Assembly: GCF_007164525.1 (NCBI RefSeq)
Contig: NZ_AP019791.1
Span: forward strand, 1,227,501 to 1,291,500
Reading direction: 5' to 3'
DNA: 64,000 nt
DNA from: Rubrobacter xylanophilus
GTDB taxonomy: Bacteria; Actinomycetota; Rubrobacteria; Rubrobacterales; Rubrobacteraceae
This document shows positions 47,302-55,724 of this stretch, one piece after another; position 1 is the stretch's first letter; the number at the start of each line of letters is the position of its first letter. The position numbers were made by a program, and so were the translations under genes. Under the pieces are notes generated by a model. That model was not told the origin of the DNA and did not search any database. It was given only the letters and a program-made list of their open reading frames with translations.

Positions 47302-47904
47302 TCAACCTGAAAGCTCCCGTCGGCTTTCAACACCCAGCTTCCTTAAGACCTTTTTGACGTGGGTCTTAACCGTGTTTAGGCTCAAGCAAAGTTTGTGCGA
47401 AATCTCCCTATTGGTGCGTCCTTCCATGAGCAGGGACAACACTTCTCGCTCCCTGTCTGTCAGTCCGGCCCCCTCAATCTTCGCCCTCAATCCCTCTGGG
47501 CCATTCTCTTGTATGGGTCCCAGGATCCAGTCTCTCTGCCCTTCGTGAATCCTGACCGCCACCTCGGGAAGCCTCTCGCCGCACCCGAGCCCTTTGTGTA
47601 GGTAACCGTCAGCTCCTACCAGATCCGCCGCGATGATGGTCCTCTGTGAACTGCACGCCGCGTACACCAAAACCCGAGGCGGACACGGTAGCGATTTCAC
47701 CTCCCTGCAAGCTTCTAGTGCGCTTGCTTCTCCTTCCAGATCAAAGTCGAGGATTACTAAGTCAGGGCGCAGTTCTTCGATTCGGCTAAGAATCTCTTCC
47801 GCGCTTTGGATTTCCGCCACTACCTCTATCTCTTCTGTCTGTTCCAACATGATCCGCGCGCCGAGCCGTCCAGCGGGGTAGCTACCTCCCAAAAGAACTC
47901 TCAT
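47302..47904 (-). CDS. Atypical NarL/LuxR-family regulator
   Basis: 200 residues. Receiver domain plus LuxR HTH (LTDREREVLSLLMEGRTNREISHKLCLSLNTVKTHV). The phosphorylation Asp53 (VILDFDL) and the Lys near LHKG remain, but the acidic pair normally at residues 6 to 8 is replaced (MRVLLGGSYP instead of xLLxDDHP). Such receivers usually do not switch by phosphorylation. The start is MRVLLGG at 47904. First gene after promoter copy 2; no cognate kinase is adjacent, so it may respond to a ligand such as the peptide product. Confidence 0.85.
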   Translation of the reverse strand: MRVLLGGSYPAGRLGARIMLEQTEEIEVVAEIQSAEEILSRIEELRPDLVILDFDLEGEASALEACREVKSLPCPPRVLVYAACSSQRTIIAADLVGADGYLHKGLGCGERLPEVAVRIHEGQRDWILGPIQENGPEGLRAKIEGAGLTDREREVLSLLMEGRTNREISHKLCLSLNTVKTHVKKVLRKLGVESRRELSG

Positions 47905-48237
47905 TTGTCGCCTCTCTTCCCCTGCCAGGCCTCCGCCGGTAGAAGGAAAGTCAAGCAATCCTTATCGAAACCCAGTCCCAGACGCTTCTCACGTCCGGCC
48001 AAATGTAAGCCTTTCTCCACTCATCGAACTCCTTCTTTCTTCAACTCGCTATAGCCCGACGAGCCACACGGTATTCGAGTTCCGGGACTACCGCCGCCGA
48101 TTTTAGAGATTGTTTAGAGAACCTTTGGAGAACCTTTACGGAATGGTCAAATCCTATAGGCCCGGTTGGGTCAGCGCCCAGGGACCGGGATAAGTGGTGC
48201 ACGTAGGAATATTGCGCGAAGCCCGGATCGAAAGAGT
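47905..48237. other. Gap between luxR-type gene and lanK, with promoter copy 2
   Basis: 333 bases. The outer part is the 95-bp promoter module (48046-48140). Between it and the regulator gene lies a minute 11-codon frame (47989-48024, ATG with AAGGAG before it) at the position lanA takes in copy 1. Nothing else recognisable. Confidence 0.55.
48046..48140 (-). promoter_or_regulatory. Promoter module of the second operon, copy 2 of the 95-bp repeat
   Basis: Eight differences from copy 1 (33856-33950). The 11-bp-spaced boxes (TTTAGA at 48102 and 48113, TTTGGA at 48124, TTTACG at 48135) and the GAATAC -10 (48076-48071) are untouched. Drives transcription toward the LuxR-type regulator and the second precursor. 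Confidence 0.75.
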
Positions 48238-49767
48238 TTAGTCCGTTTGGTAGCGAGAGCCCGGCTCCGGGGCCACGGAGGCAAAGGAGCCAGGAGGCCT
48301 TATCGGTGCGGAGCCTCTCAAGGGCAGGCGGAAGGTCACCTCAAGCCCTCCCTCAGGGAGGTTGCGAGCCGAGATCTCGCCATCCTGGGTTTCTACTAGC
48401 AGCTTCGAGATGTAGAGACCGAGCCCGAGCGTCTTCTTGGTGTTGGGATCGGCAGCATTGTTCGTCCCCCGGTACGCCTTGTCGAAGATGCGCGGCACCT
48501 CGTGTTCGGGGACGCCGGGTCCGGTGTCCCGGACCGCCACACACAGACTACCCGCGTCCCACGAGTATGCTACGGTTACTTTGCCTCCGGTCGGCGTGTA
48601 GCGAAGCGCATTCTCGAAGAGGTTGTCGAGCATCTGCTCCAGACGATGCGGGTCTATGTAAACCTCTCCAGACCTCTCACCGTTCCCGCTCGGCGGCTCA
48701 AGCTCGAACCGCATGCCGTGCTCGCTGGCACGAAGCCCGTAGGCCGCCCCTTTGCGGGCGAACTCCCTAGTAAGATCTGTCGGTTGCGGCTGTATCGAGA
48801 AGTTGGTCTGCTCGAGGTTCACGACGAGCATTATGTCGTCCAGCAGCTTCATGATCCGGTGGCTGCTCTCCTCCATGACCCGCAGGTAGCGCTCCAGCCT
48901 CTGCGCCCTCTTGTCCTCTCCGGCCCGCATGAGGCCCTCCACGTGTCCCTGGATGACGGTGACCGGCGTCCTGAGGTCGTGGGATAGGGCCGCCACCATC
49001 TCGCGCACCTCTTCGGCTTGGCGCCACTCCCGGGTCAGAGACTCCTGAAGCTCCTTACGCAGGTCCTCGAAGGCCCTACAGAGCTCTCCGAGTTCGTCCG
49101 GCTTGTCGTAACCGATGCTGAAGTCCAGATCCCTGTTCCGGATCTTCTCCACCGCGGCCCTGAGCTCTCCGACGGGCTTGTTGATCCTGCGCCCGAGCCT
49201 CCACGCGAAGACGAGGGTGGCTAAGATCAGGAAGACCACCGGCAGCAGGGCGGCCAGCGCGACCTGCGAGATCAAAGCAACACGCTGCGTGGTGCTGAGC
49301 GCCGAGTTGTCCAGTGGGTACTTGAGCAACAGGTAGCCGCTCACCTCCCCATCGTCGACCAGTGCGAGGGTTTCCTCCCGGTAGTCGTCGCTGACCAGGA
49401 TCTCATTCACCCGCTCGGCAAGCTCTCTGGCCGTGAGGGGCAGGGAGAAGCTTGCCGCGTCCCCGCTCACGAAGTCGCCTCGCCGGTCGAGGACCACGTA
49501 ATCGACGCCGTCGGCGGCATCCACCCTCCGCTCCCACTTCGAGCGTGCCGCCTCATCGTTAGCCAGCAGGGGTTCGGAGTGGCTCCTGGCGTACCGTTGC
49601 AGGTCGTCCACCTGTTGCTCGACCTTGGGAAGGCTCTCGCCCTGCTGCCGGAGCGAGTAGAAGATCACACCCACGGCGATCGCTGAGGCTAGCCCGGTAA
49701 CCACTATGATGCCCACGAAGCTTAGGACGAACAGGCGCCTGAAACCCTGATTACGCACGGCGCGCAA
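48238..49767 (-). CDS. lanK: Sensor histidine kinase, LanK-like
   Basis: 509 residues. First membrane helix (about 11-35), an extracytoplasmic sensor region of about 125 residues, second helix (about 165-188), HAMP, and HisKA with His263 (AALSHDLRTPVTVIQGH). The HATPase has an N-box in MLDNLFENALRYT and DTGPGVPEHEVPRIF. Expected to sense the mature lantibiotic or membrane stress. The gene begins six bases after the lanR stop. Confidence 0.92.
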   Translation of the reverse strand: MRAVRNQGFRRLFVLSFVGIIVVTGLASAIAVGVIFYSLRQQGESLPKVEQQVDDLQRYARSHSEPLLANDEAARSKWERRVDAADGVDYVVLDRRGDFVSGDAASFSLPLTARELAERVNEILVSDDYREETLALVDDGEVSGYLLLKYPLDNSALSTTQRVALISQVALAALLPVVFLILATLVFAWRLGRRINKPVGELRAAVEKIRNRDLDFSIGYDKPDELGELCRAFEDLRKELQESLTREWRQAEEVREMVAALSHDLRTPVTVIQGHVEGLMRAGEDKRAQRLERYLRVMEESSHRIMKLLDDIMLVVNLEQTNFSIQPQPTDLTREFARKGAAYGLRASEHGMRFELEPPSGNGERSGEVYIDPHRLEQMLDNLFENALRYTPTGGKVTVAYSWDAGSLCVAVRDTGPGVPEHEVPRIFDKAYRGTNNAADPNTKKTLGLGLYISKLLVETQDGEISARNLPEGGLEVTFRLPLRGSAPIRPPGSFASVAPEPGSRYQTD

Positions 49768-49773
49768 AACACC

Positions 49774-50484
49774 TCACCCGGTCGTGGGATCCCACTTGTA
49801 TCCCACACCCCACACCGTAGATATGTAGGTGTTGTTCGGGTCGGCAGCTTCGAGTTTCTTGCGTATCCTCTTGACGTGCTCGGTGACCGTGTCCGTGTAC
49901 CCGGTAGCTTCGAGGTCCCAGATCCTGCTGTAAAGCCGCTCCCTGGAGAAGACCTGACGCGGGTGCAGCGCGAGTAGCTCGACGATCTCGAACTCCTTGC
50001 GGGTCATGGGTATGGGCGCCCCCAGGTAGCGCACTTCGTGCGCGTCCAGGTCCACGGTGAGTCCCCCGAATGAAAGTACGGCGAGCTTCTCTCGCTCGGG
50101 CCTGGAGCGCCGCTGTCGCCTCAGGTGGGCTTCGACGCGGGCCAATAGCTCCTTGATGCTGAACGGCTTCATGACGTAGTCGTCGGCGCCCATGCTGAAG
50201 CCCAACACCTTGTCCACGTCGCTCTGCTTGGCGGAGAGAAGGAGTATTGGTATGTCCATGTCCTCCCTCAGGACGCGGCAGACGGTGTAGCCGTCGACCT
50301 TCGGCATCATGATGTCCAGGATCACGAGGTCCGGATCCTTCCGGCGGGCCACCTCCAGGGCCCTCTCGCCGTCCGTTGCGGTCACGACGGCGTAGCCCTC
50401 GTCCTCCAGGGCGTCTTTTATGAAGTCGACGATCCTATCCTCGTCGTCCACAAGAAGTATGGTCGCTCCGGAATCCATCCGCAT
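49774..50484 (-). CDS. lanR: OmpR-family response regulator, LanR-like
   Basis: 236 residues. Acidic pair Asp13/Asp14, phosphorylated Asp57 (VILDIMM), conserved Lys in YVMKPFSIKEL, and a winged-helix DNA-binding domain (TEHVKRIRKKLEAADPNNTYISTVWGVGYKW). All active residues are present. Probable binder of the 11-bp-spaced repeats in both copies of the promoter module. Confidence 0.92.
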   Translation of the reverse strand: MRMDSGATILLVDDEDRIVDFIKDALEDEGYAVVTATDGERALEVARRKDPDLVILDIMMPKVDGYTVCRVLREDMDIPILLLSAKQSDVDKVLGFSMGADDYVMKPFSIKELLARVEAHLRRQRRSRPEREKLAVLSFGGLTVDLDAHEVRYLGAPIPMTRKEFEIVELLALHPRQVFSRERLYSRIWDLEATGYTDTVTEHVKRIRKKLEAADPNNTYISTVWGVGYKWDPTTG

Positions 50485-50486
50485 GA

Positions 50487-51010
50487 TTATATCCTTAGGT
50501 TTCTTTGCTCATGAGCTGTCCTGCTCCATAGGACGGCGGCCCAGCCCGCGACGGCGTACGCCAGTGGCACCGCAAAGAGCAAGGGATTGTGAAGCTCCGA
50601 AGGTGTTTCGGCTGGAGCGGCGAACGGGAGATCTCCGCCCGCACCGGCGGGCAGGAAGATCTGGCCGCCAATGCGGGCTCCGATCAGTAGCGCGGCCAGA
50701 AGGACCTTCACTGCAACAATGGTGACCAAAATGCGGACAATGGGACTCAAGCTGGTCTCGGCGGTTTCTTGTTGCCCATCCGACCTCGCGAATCGTCGGA
50801 TGGAGAGACAAGCTGCGCCAAAGTCGACGGTAAAGACCGGTGAGAATAAAGAACCCAGGCCGACACCGAAACCCTGGTTAGGTTTTCCCCGCCGACCAGA
50901 GGGAACGCCCCGGCGGTGAGTACACCCGCCGCGGTCAAGAGACCGATCGCTACCCGGAACTTCGTATCCGTCAAAGCAACCCCGACTTCGTTCTTGAGTT
51001 GGTCGAGCAT
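50487..51010 (-). pseudogene. Small membrane protein with internal -1 frameshift
   Basis: Two frames together make one plausible membrane protein of about 174 residues. The N-terminal part starts MLDQLKNEVGVALTDTKFRV (ATG 51010, touching the lanG end) and hits nonsense after about 60 residues. The C-terminal part (GSLFSPVFTVDFGAACLS, then IVRILVTIVAVKVLLAALLIG and LLFAVPLAYAVAGWAAVLW) is one base behind. The junction lies near the run GGGGAAAAC at about 50886. Could be decay, a sequencing slip or programmed frameshifting. Position between lanG and lanR suggests an extra immunity protein. Confidence 0.6.
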
Positions 51011-51013
51011 CCT

Positions 51014-51775
51014 TCAGATGACTTCTCGTCGGCCGAACCAGAGGATGCTCGTCGCCGCGAGGAAGAGCGCGAGCGCGAGAGCCATGCCGCAGACGACAGC
51101 GACGTAGACACCGGGGGAGAACCCTGCGGGTAGCCGCGTGATCGTGCCCTCGAAGAAGCCTAAAACAGGCAACGCCATCCGGGCGGGCCAGGACCAGGGA
51201 ACAACCCACCACACGCCCGATCCCAGACCGGTGCCTCCTATGAGCGCCGCGGCGAGGAGCCCCGGAACGCCGAGCGCAACGGACGCTCCTAAACCCCATG
51301 CCGTAGCCACCCAGAGATGGAGCGCCTGAAGCGGCAAAGCGGCGAGCCAGCTCAGAAGACCGGCGACCAGCAGCGCGCTCCAGGGAGCCTCGGGCAAGCC
51401 TATGCCCATACCGGAGATCGCCGTGAAGACGCTCAGCAACAACGAACTCGCTAGAGTGGCCAAGGCCAGTATCGTCAGCTTACCCCCGTACAATGCGGCC
51501 GGGCTGACCGGGCGCACACGTAGCCCGTACCAGTTGCCCGCCTGAGCCTCGTGTGCCGCCGCCAGCCCGGCGAGGAGCGCGGCACCGGCCGGAACAGACA
51601 GCAGGGTCCATAGCTGAAAGACCAGCCTGAAGAGGGCATCCCATGTCATGGGATGCCCGCCCGCTAGCAAGTACCAGGTAAGGCAGGCCACCAGACCCGC
51701 CGGAGCCAGCAGTACGAGCTTCGGGATGGACGTGCGGCGATACTTGAGCGACTCGGAGAGGAGAATACCGCCCAT
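51014..51775 (-). CDS. lanG: Lantibiotic-immunity ABC permease, LanG (MutG) type
   Basis: 253 residues, six hydrophobic segments, N-terminus LLSESLKYRRTSIPKLVLLAPAGLVACLTWYL, which matches the MutE/MutG style of lantibiotic protection permeases. Begins directly after the lanE stop (TAG then ATG). Works with LanF and LanE to expel the lantibiotic from the membrane. Confidence 0.82.
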   Translation of the reverse strand: MGGILLSESLKYRRTSIPKLVLLAPAGLVACLTWYLLAGGHPMTWDALFRLVFQLWTLLSVPAGAALLAGLAAAHEAQAGNWYGLRVRPVSPAALYGGKLTILALATLASSLLLSVFTAISGMGIGLPEAPWSALLVAGLLSWLAALPLQALHLWVATAWGLGASVALGVPGLLAAALIGGTGLGSGVWWVVPWSWPARMALPVLGFFEGTITRLPAGFSPGVYVAVVCGMALALALFLAATSILWFGRREVI

Positions 51776-52537
51776 CTACCTCACCTCTTTCCTCGAGAAC
51801 CACAGCGAACCCGCAGCGAGCAAGGCGGCTGCAACAATGAGTGCCAGCCCGAGGATCACCGGGACGATGCTCGAGTCCCACAACGGGTCCCCCGATCCCA
51901 GGGGGACCCCGTTGGCGTGGATGCCGATGATCGGGATGACTACCCGTATCGGCCAAGCCCAGGGCACGAAGTGGACCAAGTCGCTGGATTCGGCGGTCAG
52001 TGCGCCCGAGATAAAACCGACCACGCCGACGACGACGGACGCGCCGAAACCCCCCGCCGTGGCCACCCAGAGCTGGATCACCAGGATAGGCAACGCGGCG
52101 ATCCAGGGCAGAAACGCTCCCAAGAGTAGGGTGTCGAGCGGGATCGGAGCTCCGATCACGACCGCTCCTACAACGGCCACCGTCGCCGCAAGGATTGCTG
52201 TGCTGAGCAAGGTGTGCAGCGCGAGAACGAGCAGTTTGGCGCCGAAGAGCACCGCGGGCGGTTGCGGGCGCGCGCGCAATAGCACCCAAGCGCCGGCCCT
52301 CTTCTCGTACCAGGCGGCGAGGGCGGCCAGAAGCGCGGCACCCATCGGAACCCAGAGTATCGGCCACCAGTTGTAGACCACGCCGAGAAAGAGCGGCCAC
52401 GTGGTCTCGGATTCTCCCAGCAGCCCGACCATGGCGTAGGAGAGGACCAACCCCACGGGACCGAGCGCTACCAGCCAGTGGGTAAAGGTCCGCCGGTACT
52501 TTATCCTCTCTGAGTCGAAGGCGCGGACCAGGGTCAT
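51776..52537 (-). CDS. lanE: Lantibiotic-immunity ABC permease, LanE (MutE) type
   Basis: 253 residues with six transmembrane segments; N-terminus FDSERIKYRRTFTHWLVALGPVGLVLSYAMVG is homologous in layout to LanG. ATG overlaps the lanF stop by four bases. Forms the heteromeric permease with LanG. Confidence 0.84.
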   Translation of the reverse strand: MTLVRAFDSERIKYRRTFTHWLVALGPVGLVLSYAMVGLLGESETTWPLFLGVVYNWWPILWVPMGAALLAALAAWYEKRAGAWVLLRARPQPPAVLFGAKLLVLALHTLLSTAILAATVAVVGAVVIGAPIPLDTLLLGAFLPWIAALPILVIQLWVATAGGFGASVVVGVVGFISGALTAESSDLVHFVPWAWPIRVVIPIIGIHANGVPLGSGDPLWDSSIVPVILGLALIVAAALLAAGSLWFSRKEVR

Positions 52538-53454
52538 GCCTTCACCTCCGTCCTCTCGCCGCTCTCCTCCCGGTCCGTAAGACGCATGAACAGCGATTCC
52601 AGGTCATCCCTGCGGTAATTCACGCCGTTGATCGGGATGCCCTCCTTGCTAAGTTCGGCTACTAGACCGGCCGACTCTTCTTCGGCAACCGGTACGAATA
52701 GGGTGTTGTCCTGACGATCGGCGTCAGGAAAGCGCTCTCGTACGATCCTCAGCGCCTCGTCGGCGCGGGCGGTGCGCAACTCGAGACGCCCCTGTCCTTT
52801 CTCCACGAGATCCGAGAGGGTCCCCTGGTAGCGAAGTTCGCCGTTGCTGATGATGCCGACATGGCTCACTACCTGGGAGACCTCGGCGAGGATGTGGCTC
52901 GACACAACCACCGTGATGCCCCGCTGCGCGAAGGAGTGAAGAAGCGCGCGCATCTCCCGGATCCCTTTGGGATCCAACCCGTTCGTAGGCTCGTCCAGGA
53001 TGAGTAAGCTGGGCTCACCCACGAGGGCCACGGCGATGCCCAAGCGTTGCTTCATCCCCAGAGAATAGCTGGAGACCTTCTTGCGACCGGCCTCTTCCAG
53101 ATCCACCTGCTCCAAGACTTCGCCTATCCTCCTCTTCGGCAGACCCAGGAGCCTCGTGTGCACGGCCAGGTTCTCCCGGCCGGTCAGGTGCTGGTAGAGC
53201 GCGGGGGTCTCTATCAACGCGCCGACCTCTTTCAGGTGATTCCGCCGCCATCTCTCGCCGAAGAGCCGCACCTCCCCGCCTGTGGGTCGCAGCAAACCCG
53301 TGACCAGCTTCAAGACAGTGGTCTTGCCCGCGCCATTGGGTCCAAGCAACCCATACACGGATCCCTCGGGAACCTCGATGTCGAGGCTTTTCACGGCGAA
53401 TCGCCCGCCATACCGTTTGCTCAAAGACACCGCTTCGACAACTATCGCGCTCAT
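52534..53454 (-). CDS. lanF: Lantibiotic-immunity ABC ATPase, LanF
   Basis: 306 residues from ATG at 53454 (AGGAGG three bases upstream; an earlier in-frame start is dismissed). Walker A LLGPNGAGKTTVL, signature YSLGMKQRLGIA, Walker B LLILDEPTNGLDP and the bacitracin-type tail. First gene of a lanFEG-X-lanRK unit that lies upstream of, and in the same direction as, operon 2. The site at 53617-53641 upstream may be a LanR box. Confidence 0.9.
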   Translation of the reverse strand: MSAIVVEAVSLSKRYGGRFAVKSLDIEVPEGSVYGLLGPNGAGKTTVLKLVTGLLRPTGGEVRLFGERWRRNHLKEVGALIETPALYQHLTGRENLAVHTRLLGLPKRRIGEVLEQVDLEEAGRKKVSSYSLGMKQRLGIAVALVGEPSLLILDEPTNGLDPKGIREMRALLHSFAQRGITVVVSSHILAEVSQVVSHVGIISNGELRYQGTLSDLVEKGQGRLELRTARADEALRIVRERFPDADRQDNTLFVPVAEEESAGLVAELSKEGIPINGVNYRRDDLESLFMRLTDREESGERTEVKA

Positions 53455-53766
53455 GCTCCTCCTGTTCTGTAATTCCCCGTAACGGAATGACGTACAGGCG
53501 CGAGGTTGGCCAACGAAGATCAAGAACGTGAGACCATACTAGAATCACTTGGGTCATCCTCGTTGCCATCTCCACCACGTGCCGACTTGCCCATCTCATC
53601 TGCACATCGTACGGTGCGTTTCTAAGGAAAATCTAAACAATAGAGCCCATGGGTGAAACTTTTGACAAACCCTTGATAAATAGGACCAACTCGGCCATAC
53701 GAGGTAGCAACAACTACACTATGGCAACTCTTTTGCTTGCCGACTCCATCATCTCATGATTGGGGA
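53455..53766. other. Gap upstream of lanF
   Basis: 312 bases with no credible gene. Holds the possible LanR box and, on the plus strand, a TTGACA near 53663 without a paired -10. The boundary of the RiPP block with the replication-type genes. Confidence 0.45.
53617..53641 (-). promoter_or_regulatory. Possible LanR box upstream of lanF
   Basis: Minus strand ATTGTTTAGA followed 11 bp later by CTTAGA. ATTGTTTAGA occurs in the lanA and operon-2 boxes, there on the other strand relative to transcription. Weaker match with only two repeats. Confidence 0.35.
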
Positions 53767-54744
53767 TTAGCTCGCCCACGATTCCATGTCGGGACAGGCG
53801 TTCCACAATCCCGCGCCCCTCTCCTCGGCCTCTTCCCTGGCTCGTTCGAACTCACGCCGGTAAGTGTGAGGGAAGTCGGTGGTGCGGGCGAGCCCCAGCT
53901 CTATGAGGTCCTCGTTGAAGAGTCGCTCGTAGCGACCATCGCCGTCGGCGTCGAGGTAGACGTAGGCAAGGGTGCGGCCGTAAGCGTCTTCCGAATCTCC
54001 GATGCGCGGTATCTCCAACCTCACGAGCCGGTCGGCGAGAATCTGCTTCGTGTATTCGCTTGCCTGTGGTCCGAAGCAGCCTATGGGCTGGTCGGGGGCT
54101 ACGGTCTCCGGGGTGTCTACTCCTATGAGTCTGACCGGGGTGCTGCGGCCCTGTGCCTCGACCTCGATGGTGTCTCCGTCGATCACCTTCGTTACTCTGC
54201 CGTAGAGGGTGTCTGCTCCGCCCAGGCGGTATATCAGGCCGTCGAAGCCCACGCGACTCACCGGGTAGAACAGCAACGCGAACATGAGGGCGAGTGCAAC
54301 GAACACCCTCTCGGAGTTGCCGCCACTGACGACGCGGTACTCGTCCCTGCCGGGGAAGACGGCGATGAGGCGCGAGGGCCAGAAGAGCTGCACCCCTCCG
54401 AGCGTCATCATGTCGGCGAAGAGGTGGCTGCCGTATCCGACGCCCACGGCTATCGTCGAAGAGGATTGTCCGGTGATCCACCACAGCAGCGAGCCGAGAG
54501 AGATCGTGGCTAGGATCAGGGCGAGCAGGGAGTGCAAGAAACTCCTGTGTCCGAAGAGTCGGTTAAGATCCTCGGAGACGCTGCCGAGCTGGTGTCCGAG
54601 CCAACTCTTTGGGTAGTCGGCGTCGGGCAGGACGGAGCAGACCGCCGCTGCGAGGACCGAGGGCGTCTCGTAGTGGAAGTCGAAGACAGCGGAGGCTGCG
54701 AACAGGCAGCACTCGCCGAAGACTATGTGGGTGGCTACCTTCAT
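53767..54744 (-). CDS. DUF457/YdjM-type membrane hydrolase fused to a thermonuclease
   Basis: 325 residues in two parts. Residues 1-165: YdjM-like metal-dependent membrane protein with His6, HRSFLHS (His66, His71) and GYGSHLFADMM (His107, Asp111), and four membrane segments. Residues 180-320: staphylococcal-nuclease fold with the catalytic Arg205, Glu213 and Arg257 (VRLIGVDTPE, AYGRTLAYVYLD) and a calcium Asp in VIDGDTIEV. The nuclease should face outside. Fusion of the two is unusual; it may degrade DNA at the cell surface. Confidence 0.8.
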   Translation of the reverse strand: MKVATHIVFGECCLFAASAVFDFHYETPSVLAAAVCSVLPDADYPKSWLGHQLGSVSEDLNRLFGHRSFLHSLLALILATISLGSLLWWITGQSSSTIAVGVGYGSHLFADMMTLGGVQLFWPSRLIAVFPGRDEYRVVSGGNSERVFVALALMFALLFYPVSRVGFDGLIYRLGGADTLYGRVTKVIDGDTIEVEAQGRSTPVRLIGVDTPETVAPDQPIGCFGPQASEYTKQILADRLVRLEIPRIGDSEDAYGRTLAYVYLDADGDGRYERLFNEDLIELGLARTTDFPHTYRREFERAREEAEERGAGLWNACPDMESWAS

Positions 54745-54753
54745 GAAGTATCC

Positions 54754-55389
54754 CTACTCGTCCCTGGGCCTCTGCATCTTGAAGAAGAAGGGTCGTAAGC
54801 CGTACATGAGGGCGAAGGCTATGCCTGCGAGGATGTAGAGGCTCTGGTCGTCGAGGCCCAGAGAGACGTACCTTACGGCCATCGCTACCGCGGCCACCAC
54901 GAAGATGACCGGCGTCATGTCTATGTAGCGCTTCTCGTCTTCGAGCCTGAGTTCCTCTACCTCTGCTCCCAGCCTCTCTATGGCGGTACGTCCCGTGCCT
55001 GCAAGATGACCTTCGACCACGACCTTGCGGCTCTTCACTACTGGCCCCAGGACGTGCTCGATCTCGCCCATAGAGGAGCGGTAGAGGGCTCGCTGCAAGC
55101 CGGCTTCGTCCACATCACGGCCTCTCACCTCGCCGAGCCGCTTAGGGTCGAGCAGGCCCTTCCTCCACGCTTCGAGCGCCAGATGGACGAGTGCGGCCTT
55201 CCTCGCGCCCGCCGGGATACGGAAGTCCTCGCCGGCACTACCGCCGATCCCGCTTTGGTGACGGTGGCGGGACGTGTCGAAACCCCGACCCGGGCGGCCG
55301 GCGCTCCCCGATGAGAAGTCGGGGAAGCCTCCTCTACCGGACGGTCGCCGCCCGTTCCTGCCATTGCTTTTTGAGGTGTCGAAATCCAA
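54754..55389 (-). CDS. Hypothetical protein with C-terminal membrane pair
   Basis: 211 residues. Gly/Arg/Ser-rich disordered N-terminus (about 1-50), a helical middle region (RKAALVHLALEAWRKGLL, SMGEIEHVLGPVVKSRKVV) and two transmembrane segments at the end (MTPVIFVVAAVAMAVRYVSL, LYILAGIAFALMYGLRPFFF). No family recognised. Nine bases upstream of the nuclease-fusion start, so probably in the same operon. Confidence 0.6.
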   Translation of the reverse strand: MDFDTSKSNGRNGRRPSGRGGFPDFSSGSAGRPGRGFDTSRHRHQSGIGGSAGEDFRIPAGARKAALVHLALEAWRKGLLDPKRLGEVRGRDVDEAGLQRALYRSSMGEIEHVLGPVVKSRKVVVEGHLAGTGRTAIERLGAEVEELRLEDEKRYIDMTPVIFVVAAVAMAVRYVSLGLDDQSLYILAGIAFALMYGLRPFFFKMQRPRDE

Positions 55390-55466
55390 GTGCCTTGTCT
55401 TCCTCGCATGCGTGTGATCTTCTCTCTTATATAACCTTTCTCACACATCTCTCTGCACTTTGGTTA

Positions 55467-55724
55467 TCAGCAATGGCCTTCTTTGCGCACCGCGTCGAGG
55501 TCGAGGTCCCGCCGGTCGAGGAGCACCCGCACCAGCTCGTACTCGTTCTCCCGGATGCGACGCGCGAGCCGCCGGGCGCGGGCTTCGGAGAGGGAGCGCA
55601 GGCCGTCGAGAGCGATGCCGTAGTCGAGCGGGCCTCCGTCGGGATCATCTTCGACCCAGAGCGTGAGACCAAGAGCCCGGAGCTCCAGGTACAAAGCCCG
55701 GGCGGTGTCGCAGTGTCCGTTCAT
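55467..55724 (-). CDS. Small helical protein of the element
   Basis: About 85 residues: ARALYLELRALGLTLWVEDD, DYGIALDGLRSLSEARARRL and RRIRENEYELVRVLLDRRD. Resembles the next gene in layout (paired short helices with an LRELGxxL pattern) and overlaps it by four bases. Function unknown. Confidence 0.55.
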   Translation of the reverse strand: MNGHCDTARALYLELRALGLTLWVEDDPDGGPLDYGIALDGLRSLSEARARRLARRIRENEYELVRVLLDRRDLDLDAVRKEGHC

